From an uncultured Bacteroides sp. (GTDB lineage: Bacteria; Bacteroidota; Bacteroidia; Bacteroidales; Bacteroidaceae): DNA of 64,000 nucleotides. A program made the position numbers and the translations under genes. Below the pieces are notes generated by a model that was given only the letters and a program-made list of their open reading frames with translations, was not told the DNA's origin and ran no database searches. Shown here piece after piece: positions 23,955-32,983 of the stretch. Location of the stretch: NCBI GenBank assembly GCA_900555635.1, contig USLU01000012.1, positions 1 through 64,000 on the forward strand, in the 5' to 3' direction. Position 1 is the stretch's first letter; each line of letters opens with the position of its first letter.

Positions 23955-26900
23955 TCAGTTTCTAACTAAATAAAAGCGTCCGACATGTGAAGACATCATA
24001 CCTGCATCTACCATGACTTCTGAACCCGAAAGCGGAGTACGCCTGTTTGTTTCCGTATCTAGTAGCGACCAGTTTTTCCAAGTATCTCCATTCGCATGAG
24101 ATAGTTTCAGCCTTACCTGTCCGGAAGTACGCAGATTGAAACCTATCGGAATGCGTTCGGCATCGTTGAGTTGCTGAATATCCAGAGCTTTCTCGTTTGC
24201 AATGCTGTACACTGCGATGACCGGAACCACCTCGTCGTCAAGTAACATTTCTGAATCCTCCTTCGGGTTAAAAGCAGCACGCGCCGATGGATGAAGACGG
24301 ATGATACAACTGGAAGAGGCATTTCCCACGCTAGCAGTCAGAACCAATGTAGGACGTCCTGTACTGATGGCACGTGTCTGAGATGAAGCAGTTGCACTAC
24401 GCAATAGACCGCCGGAACCCGGAGCTTGTGTCAAAGCAGCAGTAGTAAAGCGTACGGGAAGCGTCAGTGCAGGAGCCGCCACAGTAACGAAAACTGACTG
24501 CATCGGCGCGATATACTGGAAGTTTGTTCCGTTGCTCAATAATTTCCCATCAGCTTTGATAACAGAATTATTGGTATTACCATCATACACTTTAACAGAA
24601 GTAATGGACGGATTGTCCGCCATAAACTGACTGATGCTGAGGTGCGTCATAAACGGATTACCGACAAGGAAAGTAGTTCCCGCAACCTTGTTAGTTGCAT
24701 TCACCGTCACAGGGAAAGCTACTCCTCCACTGCTATTTTCGTAGATAAAACGTCCGGGAAGGGTACGCGTCAAGTTTTCGCTGTAAGCAGAACTCGAACC
24801 AGACAGATTAAAGTATTTATACTGAGTATGTACCTTCGGGAAGCGAAAAGTGAGCGTACTTGCCGATGCTGATTCTTTATCTGCAAGCATAGAGAATCCC
24901 ATACCTAAGTCATAAGACTGGCTCAGGGCATTGAACGGAGGTGTCCAGTTCGTCTTGTCAGGAGTTACGGATACCTGGGTCAGTGTACCGCCACTGAATT
25001 TCTGTCCGGGAGCATCGTGGCTCCAAAGACGTTGGTAAACACGCGGACTGAAACGATTCTCGGGTGAAGTCGATGCATTCAGTACTGTGAAAGTCGGATT
25101 GTTTTGAGTACCGTTCATGGCGGAAGGAATGAACATATCGCCTGTGTACATGGCTTTCAGCGGAGCGGATAGCATATAGTAGCGGCCTGCCTGCAATGCC
25201 ATCTCTACCCATGCCTGTACATAAGTAAGGTAGTGCGTATTTACAATCTCAGCATTCGGAGCAAAGTGAAGGTTATTGCAATAATTGGCATCACCTTGCA
25301 CAAGTACAGGATACTGCGTAGCATTGGACGGAATAATGACATCCGTACATTGCCATGGACTGCCATTCGTCCAGTTTGCCCAAGTGTTCCAGTTGGTAGA
25401 GGTAGGGTTAGTCTTCCAAGTAGTGCTCAATGGGTGCACAGTAGCATGAATACCATTATAATAAATGTTAGTACCCGCTGCATCATAAATAGCAATATAA
25501 TAATCTCCGGCTGGTATGGCGGTCAGAGTAAACTTTTGGCTAGTGAGGGTTACAGTCTTGTCTGTAACGGCATTATTGTTGGCAACATTGTACATACGGA
25601 GCAGATAATTGTTATCGTTTGTACCACCATTGACAGTAATGACAATAGGATCACCCTGGCAGACGTGAGACGTCACACTGACCACATCGATGTTTTCACC
25701 AGTGCTTGGAGGAGCATCGGCACAGTCAGGTATACCGTCACCATTACTATCCGGACGGGTATAGATTCCCGGTAACTGAAGGGTCTTTACCGCATCCGCA
25801 ACTCCTGCGAGCGTGATACGAGCCTCATCAAAAGGTACGCTCGACGGGGTAGTCTCCATATACTGATTTCCATTGTTACTGATAACATTAAGTCCCAGCA
25901 CACCACCGTTTCCGGTACTTCCTACCAGTACACCACCATTATAGAGGCTGATGGTAGTCCAACCTATTACATCGGCTCCCAATATGCCTGACGGAGTGGT
26001 AACGATAAAGCCGACAGGCTGTTTCTGAAGTATTTTGTTGAATTTCACAGCTACGGTGACATTCCCCAATACATTCGTTGTATTGATGGTGGTATAGGTA
26101 TTTACATCCGAGTCTATAAGATTGCCTAAGTTAACGAAAGAAGTTCCTACATTGGCAACTCCTGTACTACCGGTTGCGGCATAATTGATAGCTGCCCCAT
26201 AAGAACCCGAAGTCATAAGTTGCATACATGCTTCAGCAGGACTACCGCTATAGCATGAAGCATTGGCATCTTCCCAGAAAGCATAATAGATGCGGAAAGC
26301 ACTCAGGTTAAGGTTAAGCACACCACCTGTCCAAAGTTCGATCGCATCGTAGGTCTGGTTGGTATTGACTGACAAACGTACTTTACCTCCGTTATCACCA
26401 ATCAATCCGGCAGAGATAGCGTTGTTACCATCAGCCGTGCTTTCGAATACTTTCACTCCGTTGCGATAGAGGCGAATGACTAATAACTTGAGCACGTTGG
26501 CATTCAGCAAACCCGATGAAGTCTGTATTACGAATCCTGTACGAATGGTATTCTGTGTCGGATTGACTGGTTGACCGGCGTTTGTCTGTATACCAACAAT
26601 AGATGTATTGGCCAGAAGACTGAGTACATTATTATAAGTAATATAGTTATCAGGATTGCTATCTACAAGGTTGTTTTTTCCTGTAAAGGAGGTCCCTTCA
26701 CCGACACAAAGCAAACATCCTCCTCCGGTAGGTCCATAAACAGACGCACCGTTACTAGTAAAGCTTATTATATTATTACACACAGAGGTATCGCCTACGG
26801 TGCTGGCATTACGGGTGATGATGGCGGTTTGCGTGTAAGTCGTACCACCGGTATCAATATATGTTCCGGTTACAGTGTAAGCTCCATTAACGGTCATGCC

Positions 26901-28217
26901 CGTTATCATATTGTTATTCACGGTAGGATTAGATCCGGCAGGACCGGCTACGGTGTAGGAAACATTGCCGGTTGCAGGGGTTGCCAATTGATAGGAATTA
27001 CCTGTGATAGTGGCATTCCCCAGTGAGAAGTAGCTGGTAGCATCAACTACTACCGCATCGCGGACGAAAGCATAGTTGATGGTAGTAGCACTCAAATTGA
27101 CGTTGATACCCGAGAACTGAATTTTGACTTGCGAGGCAGGCTTTTTCAGTATCATACTGATTTGCGTCCCTCCCCCTTGGACAGCAGATATACCAACCAA
27201 GCTACTGATAGTCACTTGCTCTTGTTGTACATTAGCGGCGTTATAAGTGGTAAGAGTCGTATTGCCAAGCAAACTGATATTGGCAAGGCCAAGGCTTGAA
27301 AGATTAAAACCGACTTCGGCTCCAATGGGAATTGTTTGTCCGAAGTTGATGGTGGCACGGGGTTGCAGTAATGCACCTATCGCACCGAATGTAGGTCCAT
27401 TTGCCAGATTAGAGTCTATCAGTTGCGCACTACTGGTTACGGTCGTCCAAGAAAAATCAAGACCTGAATTTTCGTGTACTGATACTCCATTCGTAAAGTA
27501 GGGGTTGGCAGTTGTTGCTGGTTGAATGGGGTTTTCTCCTACGAAAGCATAATATAAATTCAAGGCACTCAATACAGTAGCCGAAACCCCGTACATGCCT
27601 ATTTTAATTTCATCAAAGCTTTTTGAGAAAGTAGTCGTAAATGAAAGTGCTTGCTGAGTACCATTATTAGCAGCACCGGCAAGGTCGAGTTGTAAGGCTG
27701 ACACGAGTTGTGTGTCGCTGCCTTTCATTTCCTGCAGAACACCTTTGAGATAGGTTTTCAGATAAAAACCTTTCAGGACATTAAGGTCGATTAAAGAAAC
27801 GTCACTCAGCGAGTAGACAAATCCTGCTGCTTGTCCTCCTGCATACGTACGATTGACGTCACGGACGGAGGCTATTTCATTGCCTATCAGATTGGCATTA
27901 GTCACACCACCGAATGCGGCAGAGTTGGTTAGATCGGTATCGGTCATATTGGCGATACCCGAGTTGGCAGAAAGTACGGCTATCAATGCGTTCGACATAT
28001 CATCTACAATACGTCCTTGTCCTACCAAAGGTACCCTTCGGCTAGCAGACCACGTAGCACCTCCGTCGGTGGTGGTAAGGGTAGAATTAGATGCAGCGAA
28101 GGTAGTGGCACCTTTCGAAGAAATATCGACTTCGGGAATTGTAAAAACATCTTCGTCCTGACAAGCAGATAATCCGAAGAGGAAGGCATAAATGATGAGG
28201 ATATGTTTCGTTTTCAT
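23955..28217 (-). CDS. Giant repeat-containing surface lipoprotein, candidate fimbrial adhesin
   Basis: A 1420-residue lipoprotein: LSACQDED gives Cys19 with an acidic surface-export signal. I see four degenerate repeats, about 60-225, 235-385, 478-650 and 652-820. Each contains L[IV][DG][SN], a GF[VN] strand, an LxGxTTL/LYxxG region and a closing GVxxxLxxxxxxYAF-type strand (GVSATVLSALNLYYAF, INVNLSATTINYAF, GVLNLNLSAFRIYYAF). An Ig-like insert (about 390-475) separates repeats 2 and 3. Then follow a DSNGDGIPDCAD calcium-type motif (823-834), an Ig-like domain and an NWxxWANWTNG module. Its size and place after a pilin suggest a tip or stalk adhesin. Ligand unknown. Confidence 0.75.
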   Translation of the reverse strand: MKTKHILIIYAFLFGLSACQDEDVFTIPEVDISSKGATTFAASNSTLTTTDGGATWSASRRVPLVGQGRIVDDMSNALIAVLSANSGIANMTDTDLTNSAAFGGVTNANLIGNEIASVRDVNRTYAGGQAAGFVYSLSDVSLIDLNVLKGFYLKTYLKGVLQEMKGSDTQLVSALQLDLAGAANNGTQQALSFTTTFSKSFDEIKIGMYGVSATVLSALNLYYAFVGENPIQPATTANPYFTNGVSVHENSGLDFSWTTVTSSAQLIDSNLANGPTFGAIGALLQPRATINFGQTIPIGAEVGFNLSSLGLANISLLGNTTLTTYNAANVQQEQVTISSLVGISAVQGGGTQISMILKKPASQVKIQFSGINVNLSATTINYAFVRDAVVVDATSYFSLGNATITGNSYQLATPATGNVSYTVAGPAGSNPTVNNNMITGMTVNGAYTVTGTYIDTGGTTYTQTAIITRNASTVGDTSVCNNIISFTSNGASVYGPTGGGCLLCVGEGTSFTGKNNLVDSNPDNYITYNNVLSLLANTSIVGIQTNAGQPVNPTQNTIRTGFVIQTSSGLLNANVLKLLVIRLYRNGVKVFESTADGNNAISAGLIGDNGGKVRLSVNTNQTYDAIELWTGGVLNLNLSAFRIYYAFWEDANASCYSGSPAEACMQLMTSGSYGAAINYAATGSTGVANVGTSFVNLGNLIDSDVNTYTTINTTNVLGNVTVAVKFNKILQKQPVGFIVTTPSGILGADVIGWTTISLYNGGVLVGSTGNGGVLGLNVISNNGNQYMETTPSSVPFDEARITLAGVADAVKTLQLPGIYTRPDSNGDGIPDCADAPPSTGENIDVVSVTSHVCQGDPIVITVNGGTNDNNYLLRMYNVANNNAVTDKTVTLTSQKFTLTAIPAGDYYIAIYDAAGTNIYYNGIHATVHPLSTTWKTNPTSTNWNTWANWTNGSPWQCTDVIIPSNATQYPVLVQGDANYCNNLHFAPNAEIVNTHYLTYVQAWVEMALQAGRYYMLSAPLKAMYTGDMFIPSAMNGTQNNPTFTVLNASTSPENRFSPRVYQRLWSHDAPGQKFSGGTLTQVSVTPDKTNWTPPFNALSQSYDLGMGFSMLADKESASASTLTFRFPKVHTQYKYFNLSGSSSAYSENLTRTLPGRFIYENSSGGVAFPVTVNATNKVAGTTFLVGNPFMTHLSISQFMADNPSITSVKVYDGNTNNSVIKADGKLLSNGTNFQYIAPMQSVFVTVAAPALTLPVRFTTAALTQAPGSGGLLRSATASSQTRAISTGRPTLVLTASVGNASSSCIIRLHPSARAAFNPKEDSEMLLDDEVVPVIAVYSIANEKALDIQQLNDAERIPIGFNLRTSGQVRLKLSHANGDTWKNWSLLDTETNRRTPLSGSEVMVDAGMMSSHVGRFYLVRN

Positions 28218-28311
28218 TGCAATAGAGCTTTTTAAAAAGTAGTTTCAGAAGGTGTGGCACAAGTAAAGCTACTTTCGACTTTTACCACACCCTCCTTTAA
28301 TCACAAAGTTG

Positions 28312-29517
28312 TTATTCGATTCCCAGGTTATAAATCATATCCCATGCGTCGTTGACTGTAAGGGTTATAACGGTTTCCTGTGATAAGTCAATCGGATTGT
28401 CATCATCAGATGTCGGAGTCCCCGGAGTACCACCATCGGTAGAGCTTGCTTTATATTTCTGTCCCAGAGAGTAGAAATAGTTACGGTTTACGTCATATAC
28501 CTTTGAATCGGTTGCAGAAGCGTTCACAACATCCCATTTTTTCAACACATTGCCCAGTGCGTCTTCCAACTGTACTGTGAAAGTGGTGGTAGATGCTACT
28601 TTGGGGAAAGGAATAAGGAATTTACCGGTCAATACACTATTAGGTACAAGTGCTACGCCACCACCGGTCGGAGCCGGGATGTTGAATACGGCAGCAAGAT
28701 TAGAACCTGCGGCAGTTACCTGAGCTGCATAGTTGGTAAGTAATGTTACGAGATTGAAATCCAATACTTTGGTCTTCGTGCCGTTACCAGTACCGTTCAT
28801 TAAACTTGTATTCGGGAAAGTAAAAGAAGTACCATGATTGGAAGCATATACACCTACTGATGCTACTACAGTTGGCAGACCGCCCACTGGATTAGGATAC
28901 AGAATAGGAATATTCTTGAAGTAACCTAACAGACCTGCTACCTGGCGTCTCAAAACAACTTGGCTGTTGGTGCCTGATTGTATATTACCACTAACCACTT
29001 CAAAAGTGTTTCTACCAGCAAAAAATTCAGATTCGTTAGTTGATGCCGGAAGCGTAGCAGTAAATGCATCGGCGGCCGGTCCACCACCTGTAAAAGTGTA
29101 ATCCGGTGTAGTGTTATAACCATAAGCTACAACAGTATAAGTACCGTCACCCGACAACTTATTCAGTTTCACAGTCTGGCTTGCTTCGTGAGTGGTAGTC
29201 CCCGGAACTGAAGCATCCGATGGACCTGCTGTCCATGCAATAGGATTCTGTGTTCCGGCTGACAATGCGGTATTTGTGACGTCTACCCCACTTGGATTGT
29301 AAATGTATAATTTCACGAAGTTCACATTGTTCTGTGCTTCAGAACTATTGACCGGGCGTGCTACGCGAGTGCCGGGACCATCACCACCACTGTTCAGTGT
29401 CAAGACCAGTTGTTGTCCGGCTGCCACGTCAGGATTCTCCAGAGGAACAGCATCATCATTGCTACATGCTGCAAACATCATCGCTGTTACAGCTGAAAAA
29501 AACAAAAAATTTTTCAT
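28312..29517 (-). CDS. FimA-like major fimbrillin lipoprotein (locus 2)
   Basis: A 401-residue pilin-type lipoprotein. MFAACSNDD gives Cys18 with an acidic export signal; GTR51-VAR54 are candidate Arg sites for maturation. The FimA-like strands are FVKLYIYNPSG, GTYTVVAYGYN, SEFFAGRNTFEV and RRQVAGLLGYFKNIP. The end reads DVNRNYFYSLGQKYK, typical of fimbrillins, then a flexible Gly/Thr/Asp linker and the tail VNDAWDMIYNLGIE, matching the anchor's tail. It lies between the anchor and the giant adhesin. Confidence 0.85.
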   Translation of the reverse strand: MKNFLFFSAVTAMMFAACSNDDAVPLENPDVAAGQQLVLTLNSGGDGPGTRVARPVNSSEAQNNVNFVKLYIYNPSGVDVTNTALSAGTQNPIAWTAGPSDASVPGTTTHEASQTVKLNKLSGDGTYTVVAYGYNTTPDYTFTGGGPAADAFTATLPASTNESEFFAGRNTFEVVSGNIQSGTNSQVVLRRQVAGLLGYFKNIPILYPNPVGGLPTVVASVGVYASNHGTSFTFPNTSLMNGTGNGTKTKVLDFNLVTLLTNYAAQVTAAGSNLAAVFNIPAPTGGGVALVPNSVLTGKFLIPFPKVASTTTFTVQLEDALGNVLKKWDVVNASATDSKVYDVNRNYFYSLGQKYKASSTDGGTPGTPTSDDDNPIDLSQETVITLTVNDAWDMIYNLGIE

Positions 29518-29561
29518 TTGAGTTAAGTTTTAGAATTAAACAATCAGTTAAAAAAAAATAT

Positions 29562-30497
29562 TTAATTTATGCCTAGGTCATTAATTATTTCCCAACCATC
29601 ATCAGTCCACATATAAATGTTGAAGTCTTTTGCTTTATCATCATATACATATTTTAATGTGGTCAGTTTATTGCGCTTCATGGTTACATTTACGTCTTTC
29701 GGCGAAAGGGTAAGGGCGCGGGTGCCGACCGGCGGAGGGTCATAGAATTCGAGGTGTAACAAGGACTGAAGTTCCCCCCTCGACGGCGCAAGTTTGGTAT
29801 GTAACACAACTTCTTCCGAAGGTTCCCAAGTATCAGACTTGCTTACGGTAATAGGATTAGTATAAGCAAATTGATAGTTTACCTGCTGGAATATATTGCT
29901 AACGCTCTTGTTGGCATAGCGTACAGAAGCCGGGAGATTTGTTACATCCAGAATAAGTTTTCCGGTAACACGCTTCATTCCGAAAGTATAGGTATAATGG
30001 TTGAGATCGTACACCAGTGTGTCATGCGCCAAATAAATGTCGCTTCCTTCCTGTGTACCTTTATGTATTGTACTGGTCAGTGAACGATTTACCAGCGAAA
30101 AGTTATCCGGCAGTCCGCCCCAAACGGTCAGCACGTATTTGCCAAAGGGCAAACTGTTGCCAAAGCCGATGGAAAAAGCCTGTTCACTACCTGTCACATT
30201 GAATACGCCCTTTTCTTCAACGATATTGCCGGTAGTCACATTTCGAAGGGTGTAGTATAAAGTAGGGATGTATTCATTGAAAGCAAGAATTTCACTTTTA
30301 GGAGTTTCCTGTGGCACACTACTCACGTTGGAGTAGTTCTTATCCGTCACGGTGAGTTGCACTTGTAAAGTGGGACACGAATCTAAATAGTCGTGGATGC
30401 AGGAAGAAAGAAACAACGGAGCTAACAGGAGATAATAACCGATCTGCTTCCGAAGAGATATACGTACGGATAAACCGTCTTTATTAATTTGATTCAT
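29562..30497 (-). CDS. FimB/Mfa2-like fimbrial anchor lipoprotein (locus 2)
   Basis: A 311-residue lipoprotein and first gene of locus 2. Lipidated Cys33 follows LFLSS; the mature start CIHDYLDSCPTLQVQL has the second Cys typical of Mfa2/FimB anchors. The middle has FGKYVLTVWGGLPDN and TYTFGMKRVTGKLILDV, matching the anchor's N- and C-terminal domains. No TR maturation motif is present. The tail DDGWEIINDLGIN matches the pilin that follows (NDAWDMIYNLGIE). No canonical -7 box was found in the 257-bp gap upstream, so an activator may be needed. Confidence 0.82.
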   Translation of the reverse strand: MNQINKDGLSVRISLRKQIGYYLLLAPLFLSSCIHDYLDSCPTLQVQLTVTDKNYSNVSSVPQETPKSEILAFNEYIPTLYYTLRNVTTGNIVEEKGVFNVTGSEQAFSIGFGNSLPFGKYVLTVWGGLPDNFSLVNRSLTSTIHKGTQEGSDIYLAHDTLVYDLNHYTYTFGMKRVTGKLILDVTNLPASVRYANKSVSNIFQQVNYQFAYTNPITVSKSDTWEPSEEVVLHTKLAPSRGELQSLLHLEFYDPPPVGTRALTLSPKDVNVTMKRNKLTTLKYVYDDKAKDFNIYMWTDDGWEIINDLGIN

Positions 30498-30754
30498 AAC
30501 AGTAGAGTATTCTTTTCTTGATTCTGATACATCTAATTTGTATTTTGCGGAATCAACGAAACGTATCTCTCATTTGTTTTCAGGAACCAGGCTTTTAATA
30601 AACGGTAGAGCTGTATTTTAATGTTTTTAAAGGAGTTAGCGCTTGTCTTACCCTATTTTTGTTAATTATTTGAGGAACTAACTAAAATCAAGGTAAGACA
30701 TTATTCCAGAGTAGTTATGGAGGATACAAAGTTTATAGTATCGGTAATGGATAT

Positions 30755-31237
30755 CTATAAGAAAGTAGTCGCACCCAAGATATTATACATATAAGTCACA
30801 TTGCGAGCACGTATCAAATCACCATTTACAGTGAAAAGCAATTGATATTTGGTTTGTACATTAGACATACCTATCTCAATGGCAACCATAGATTGCCATT
30901 CGGGGAACTGTACAAAAGTAACGTTCTGTACTTCTCCGCCGGCATATTGGCTCATCGAAAAGGTGTTGAATACGGCAGCTGGAACTTGATCCATCGTTTC
31001 CCAGTCGGTCTGCTTCATGGCCCATTTACCATCGGCACTGAACCAGACTTTCGTATCGAAACCATTCTGCATAAAATCCGCCACATAATACTCGTAGTCG
31101 CGCGACTAAGCTACATCATTAGCCGCAGGGTACAACTTCTTCAGAGATGCCTGTACATTGGCAGGCGCCCAATCGGCAAATACAGAAACTGACGTAATCA
31201 ACAGCAACATCAGTAAAGAGAATCTCAACTTTTTCAT
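30755..31237 (-). pseudogene. PepSY-like (DUF2874) exported protein broken by a TAG codon
   Basis: The full frame runs from the ATG at 31237 to the stop at 30755 and would encode about 160 residues. A signal peptide ends in SVSVFADW; KKLYPAANDVA and then SRDYEYYVADF and VWFSADGKWAMKQTDWE follow, as in periplasmic PepSY-like proteins. Codon 44 is TAG (31106-31108) between VA and SRDYE, where a Trp (TGG) would fit well. Everything else is open and in frame, so the inactivation looks recent. A GTG at 31084 could give only the C-terminal part without a signal. Confidence 0.8.
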
Positions 31238-31336
31238 AATTTATTCAGATTATAATTGTACAGACAACAACAGCACCCCTCAAGTTTTGTTTGAAATGGA
31301 TTTGTATAAAAGATATTTCAAACAAAATAAAAAACT

Positions 31337-31344
31337 ATATTTGC
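31337..31344 (+). promoter_or_regulatory. -7 box for the YgbA-like gene
   Basis: TATATTTG, 48 bp before the ATG at 31392. Confidence 0.5.
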
Positions 31345-31391
31345 CAATCACTTAAAAAGAAATCAGTATATAAGTTAAGAAAAAGAGGAGC

Positions 31392-31745
31392 ATGACACGT
31401 ATAGAAAAAGAAAAGCAGACCGTCGAGCAAATGATCCGCCTGTATTGCACTAAGAAAGAAGGAAATAAAGAATTATGCCCGAGCTGCCGCAAATTGCTGG
31501 AATTTGCACATACAAAGTTGACCCGTTGTCCTTTCGGAGAGGGAAAGCCTACTTGCAGGCTTTGCCCCATCCACTGTTACAAACAGGAAATGAAAGAACA
31601 AATGAGGAAAGTAATGAAGTTCTCAGGTCCGCGAATGCTGTTATATCATCCTATTGCAGCAACCCGGCATCTGTGGAGAGAGTATGGACATCAGTATTTG
31701 ACCAAACTCTTCGGCGAACCTTTCCAGGAACAGCATAAACAGTAG
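31392..31745 (+). CDS. YgbA_NO-family (nitrous oxide-stimulated promoter) protein
   Basis: A 117-residue cytosolic protein rich in Cys: LCPSC, TRCPFGEGKPTCRLCPIHC and a following YKQEMKEQMRKVMKFSGPRM. This is the pattern of the YgbA family, whose E. coli member is induced by nitric oxide. The conserved Cys suggest metal or Fe-S binding. The C-terminal HPIAATRHLW is also shared. Its 3' end overlaps the convergent zinc-ribbon gene by 55 bp. Role here unknown. Confidence 0.8.
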   Translation: MTRIEKEKQTVEQMIRLYCTKKEGNKELCPSCRKLLEFAHTKLTRCPFGEGKPTCRLCPIHCYKQEMKEQMRKVMKFSGPRMLLYHPIAATRHLWREYGHQYLTKLFGEPFQEQHKQ

Positions 31746-31903
31746 ACTATGTTTAAATTATAACCTTCCAGTGAAGCTTCCGGATTTTTTGGAACTACTT
31801 CTCCTTTATCTGAAACATATACAGGCAAGCGTTCTCCTTGTTCGTTCATCACACAAAATGCCCCCACTCTACACTGGGGGCAAACCATTTTACGCATAAT
31901 CAA
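31691..31903 (-). CDS. Small zinc-ribbon protein
   Basis: A 70-residue protein with two Cys pairs, CPQC near the start and CLCC near the end (VYCLCCSW), as in zinc ribbons. It overlaps the MaoC gene by 4 bp (ATGG region at 31900-31903), suggesting coupling, and overlaps the convergent YgbA-like gene by 55 bp. No signal or membrane segment. I recognise no named family. Confidence 0.6.
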   Translation of the reverse strand: MIMRKMVCPQCRVGAFCVMNEQGERLPVYVSDKGEVVPKNPEASLEGYNLNIVYCLCCSWKGSPKSLVKY

Positions 31904-32364
31904 TTGAAATAATATAAGAAAATAGCTATTCCTTCGAGGGCTTTCTTTTTCTCACCTTGAATCTCGATGGCAAACTTGATTTCTGCTTTTGCCACTCCAC
32001 GAAGGTTTGTCAAAGATTGCAGGTTGGCTACCAGACGAATACTTTGTCCGGACAATACAGCCTGGCCAAACTTCATCTTATCAATACCATAATTAATCAT
32101 CATCTTCAGGTTGTTCACTTCAATTATCTGATTCCATAGATAAGGCAACATGGACAATGTGAGATAACCATGTGCAATAGTGCTATTGAAAGGGCTTTCT
32201 ACTTTCGCGCGCTCTGCATCGACATGAATCCATTGATGGTCCAGCGTAGCATCGGCAAAGAGGTTGATGCGCTCTTGCGGAAGATCTATATATTCAGAAA
32301 CACCAATCTGCTGACCTACCAGCTTTTCAAAATCCTCATACGAGTTGATAATCACTTTTTCCAT
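31900..32364 (-). CDS. MaoC-family hydratase/dehydratase
   Basis: Hot-dog fold protein of 154 residues resembling (R)-specific enoyl-CoA hydratases. The catalytic motif region is FADATLDHQWIHVD (about 37-50), with Asp and His, followed by STIAHGYLTLSMLPYLW. The single-domain length fits the family. The substrate is probably an acyl-CoA, but the neighbours do not identify a pathway. The small zinc-ribbon gene overlaps its end. Confidence 0.9.
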   Translation of the reverse strand: MEKVIINSYEDFEKLVGQQIGVSEYIDLPQERINLFADATLDHQWIHVDAERAKVESPFNSTIAHGYLTLSMLPYLWNQIIEVNNLKMMINYGIDKMKFGQAVLSGQSIRLVANLQSLTNLRGVAKAEIKFAIEIQGEKKKALEGIAIFLYYFN

Positions 32365-32514
32365 TATTCTCTATTTATTTGATATTACAAAATTGAAACA
32401 AATATACTTCTAATTCCTGCAAGTACAAAAAGTAAAGTACCTTTTTCACATTCAAAAAAATCATAACTAAGCCTTCTTTTTAAATTTAAGACCTTATATA
32501 TCTCTAAAAAAATG

Positions 32515-32522
32515 TACCTTTG
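32515..32522 (+). promoter_or_regulatory. -7 box for the YjbQ gene
   Basis: TACCTTTG, 37 bp before the ATG at 32560. Confidence 0.55.
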
Positions 32523-32559
32523 TTATCACATCGTCAAATAAACAAAGAATAAACTTGAT

Positions 32560-32970
32560 ATGATAGAACAAAAAGAATTTGTATTAACTCCGCATCGCCG
32601 GGGATTCCATCTTATCACAGAAGAAATAATACGCCACCTTCCACAATTGCCTCAAACCGGATTATTGAATCTATTTATCAAACATACCAGTGCAGGGCTC
32701 AGTATCAACGAAAATGCCGACCCGGATGTACAAATAGACTTGGAAGCTATTTTCAACCGTCTGGTAAAAGAACGAGAATCCTTCTACCAACATACCTGTG
32801 AAGGAGACGATGATATGCCAGCACACGCCAAATCAACTTTAGTGGGTACTACTCTCAATATCCCTATCACCAATGGACGTTTGAATATGGGTATCTGGCA
32901 AGGAATCTATCTCTGTGAATTCCGTAATCGGGGCGGTGGAAGAAAAATCGTAGCAACTATCATCGGATAA
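32560..32970 (+). CDS. YjbQ-family protein (UPF0047)
   Basis: A 136-residue protein of the YjbQ/UPF0047 family, some of which have weak thiamine-phosphate synthase activity. Diagnostic parts are TGLLNLFIKHTSAGLSINEN (about 38-57), then ADPDVQIDLE and GNxWQGIYLCEFRNRGG-like GIWQGIYLCEFRNRG near the end. The family forms trimers with a metal-like site at the conserved His and Asn. The SDR gene follows by 13 bp on the same strand. Confidence 0.9.
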   Translation: MIEQKEFVLTPHRRGFHLITEEIIRHLPQLPQTGLLNLFIKHTSAGLSINENADPDVQIDLEAIFNRLVKERESFYQHTCEGDDDMPAHAKSTLVGTTLNIPITNGRLNMGIWQGIYLCEFRNRGGGRKIVATIIG

Positions 32971-32983
32971 AAAACTATTATAT

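Noticed and set aside
11218..30497. Integrative element carrying the fimbrial island
   Set aside because: No integrase, transposase, tRNA-adjacent attachment site or direct repeats at the borders were seen.
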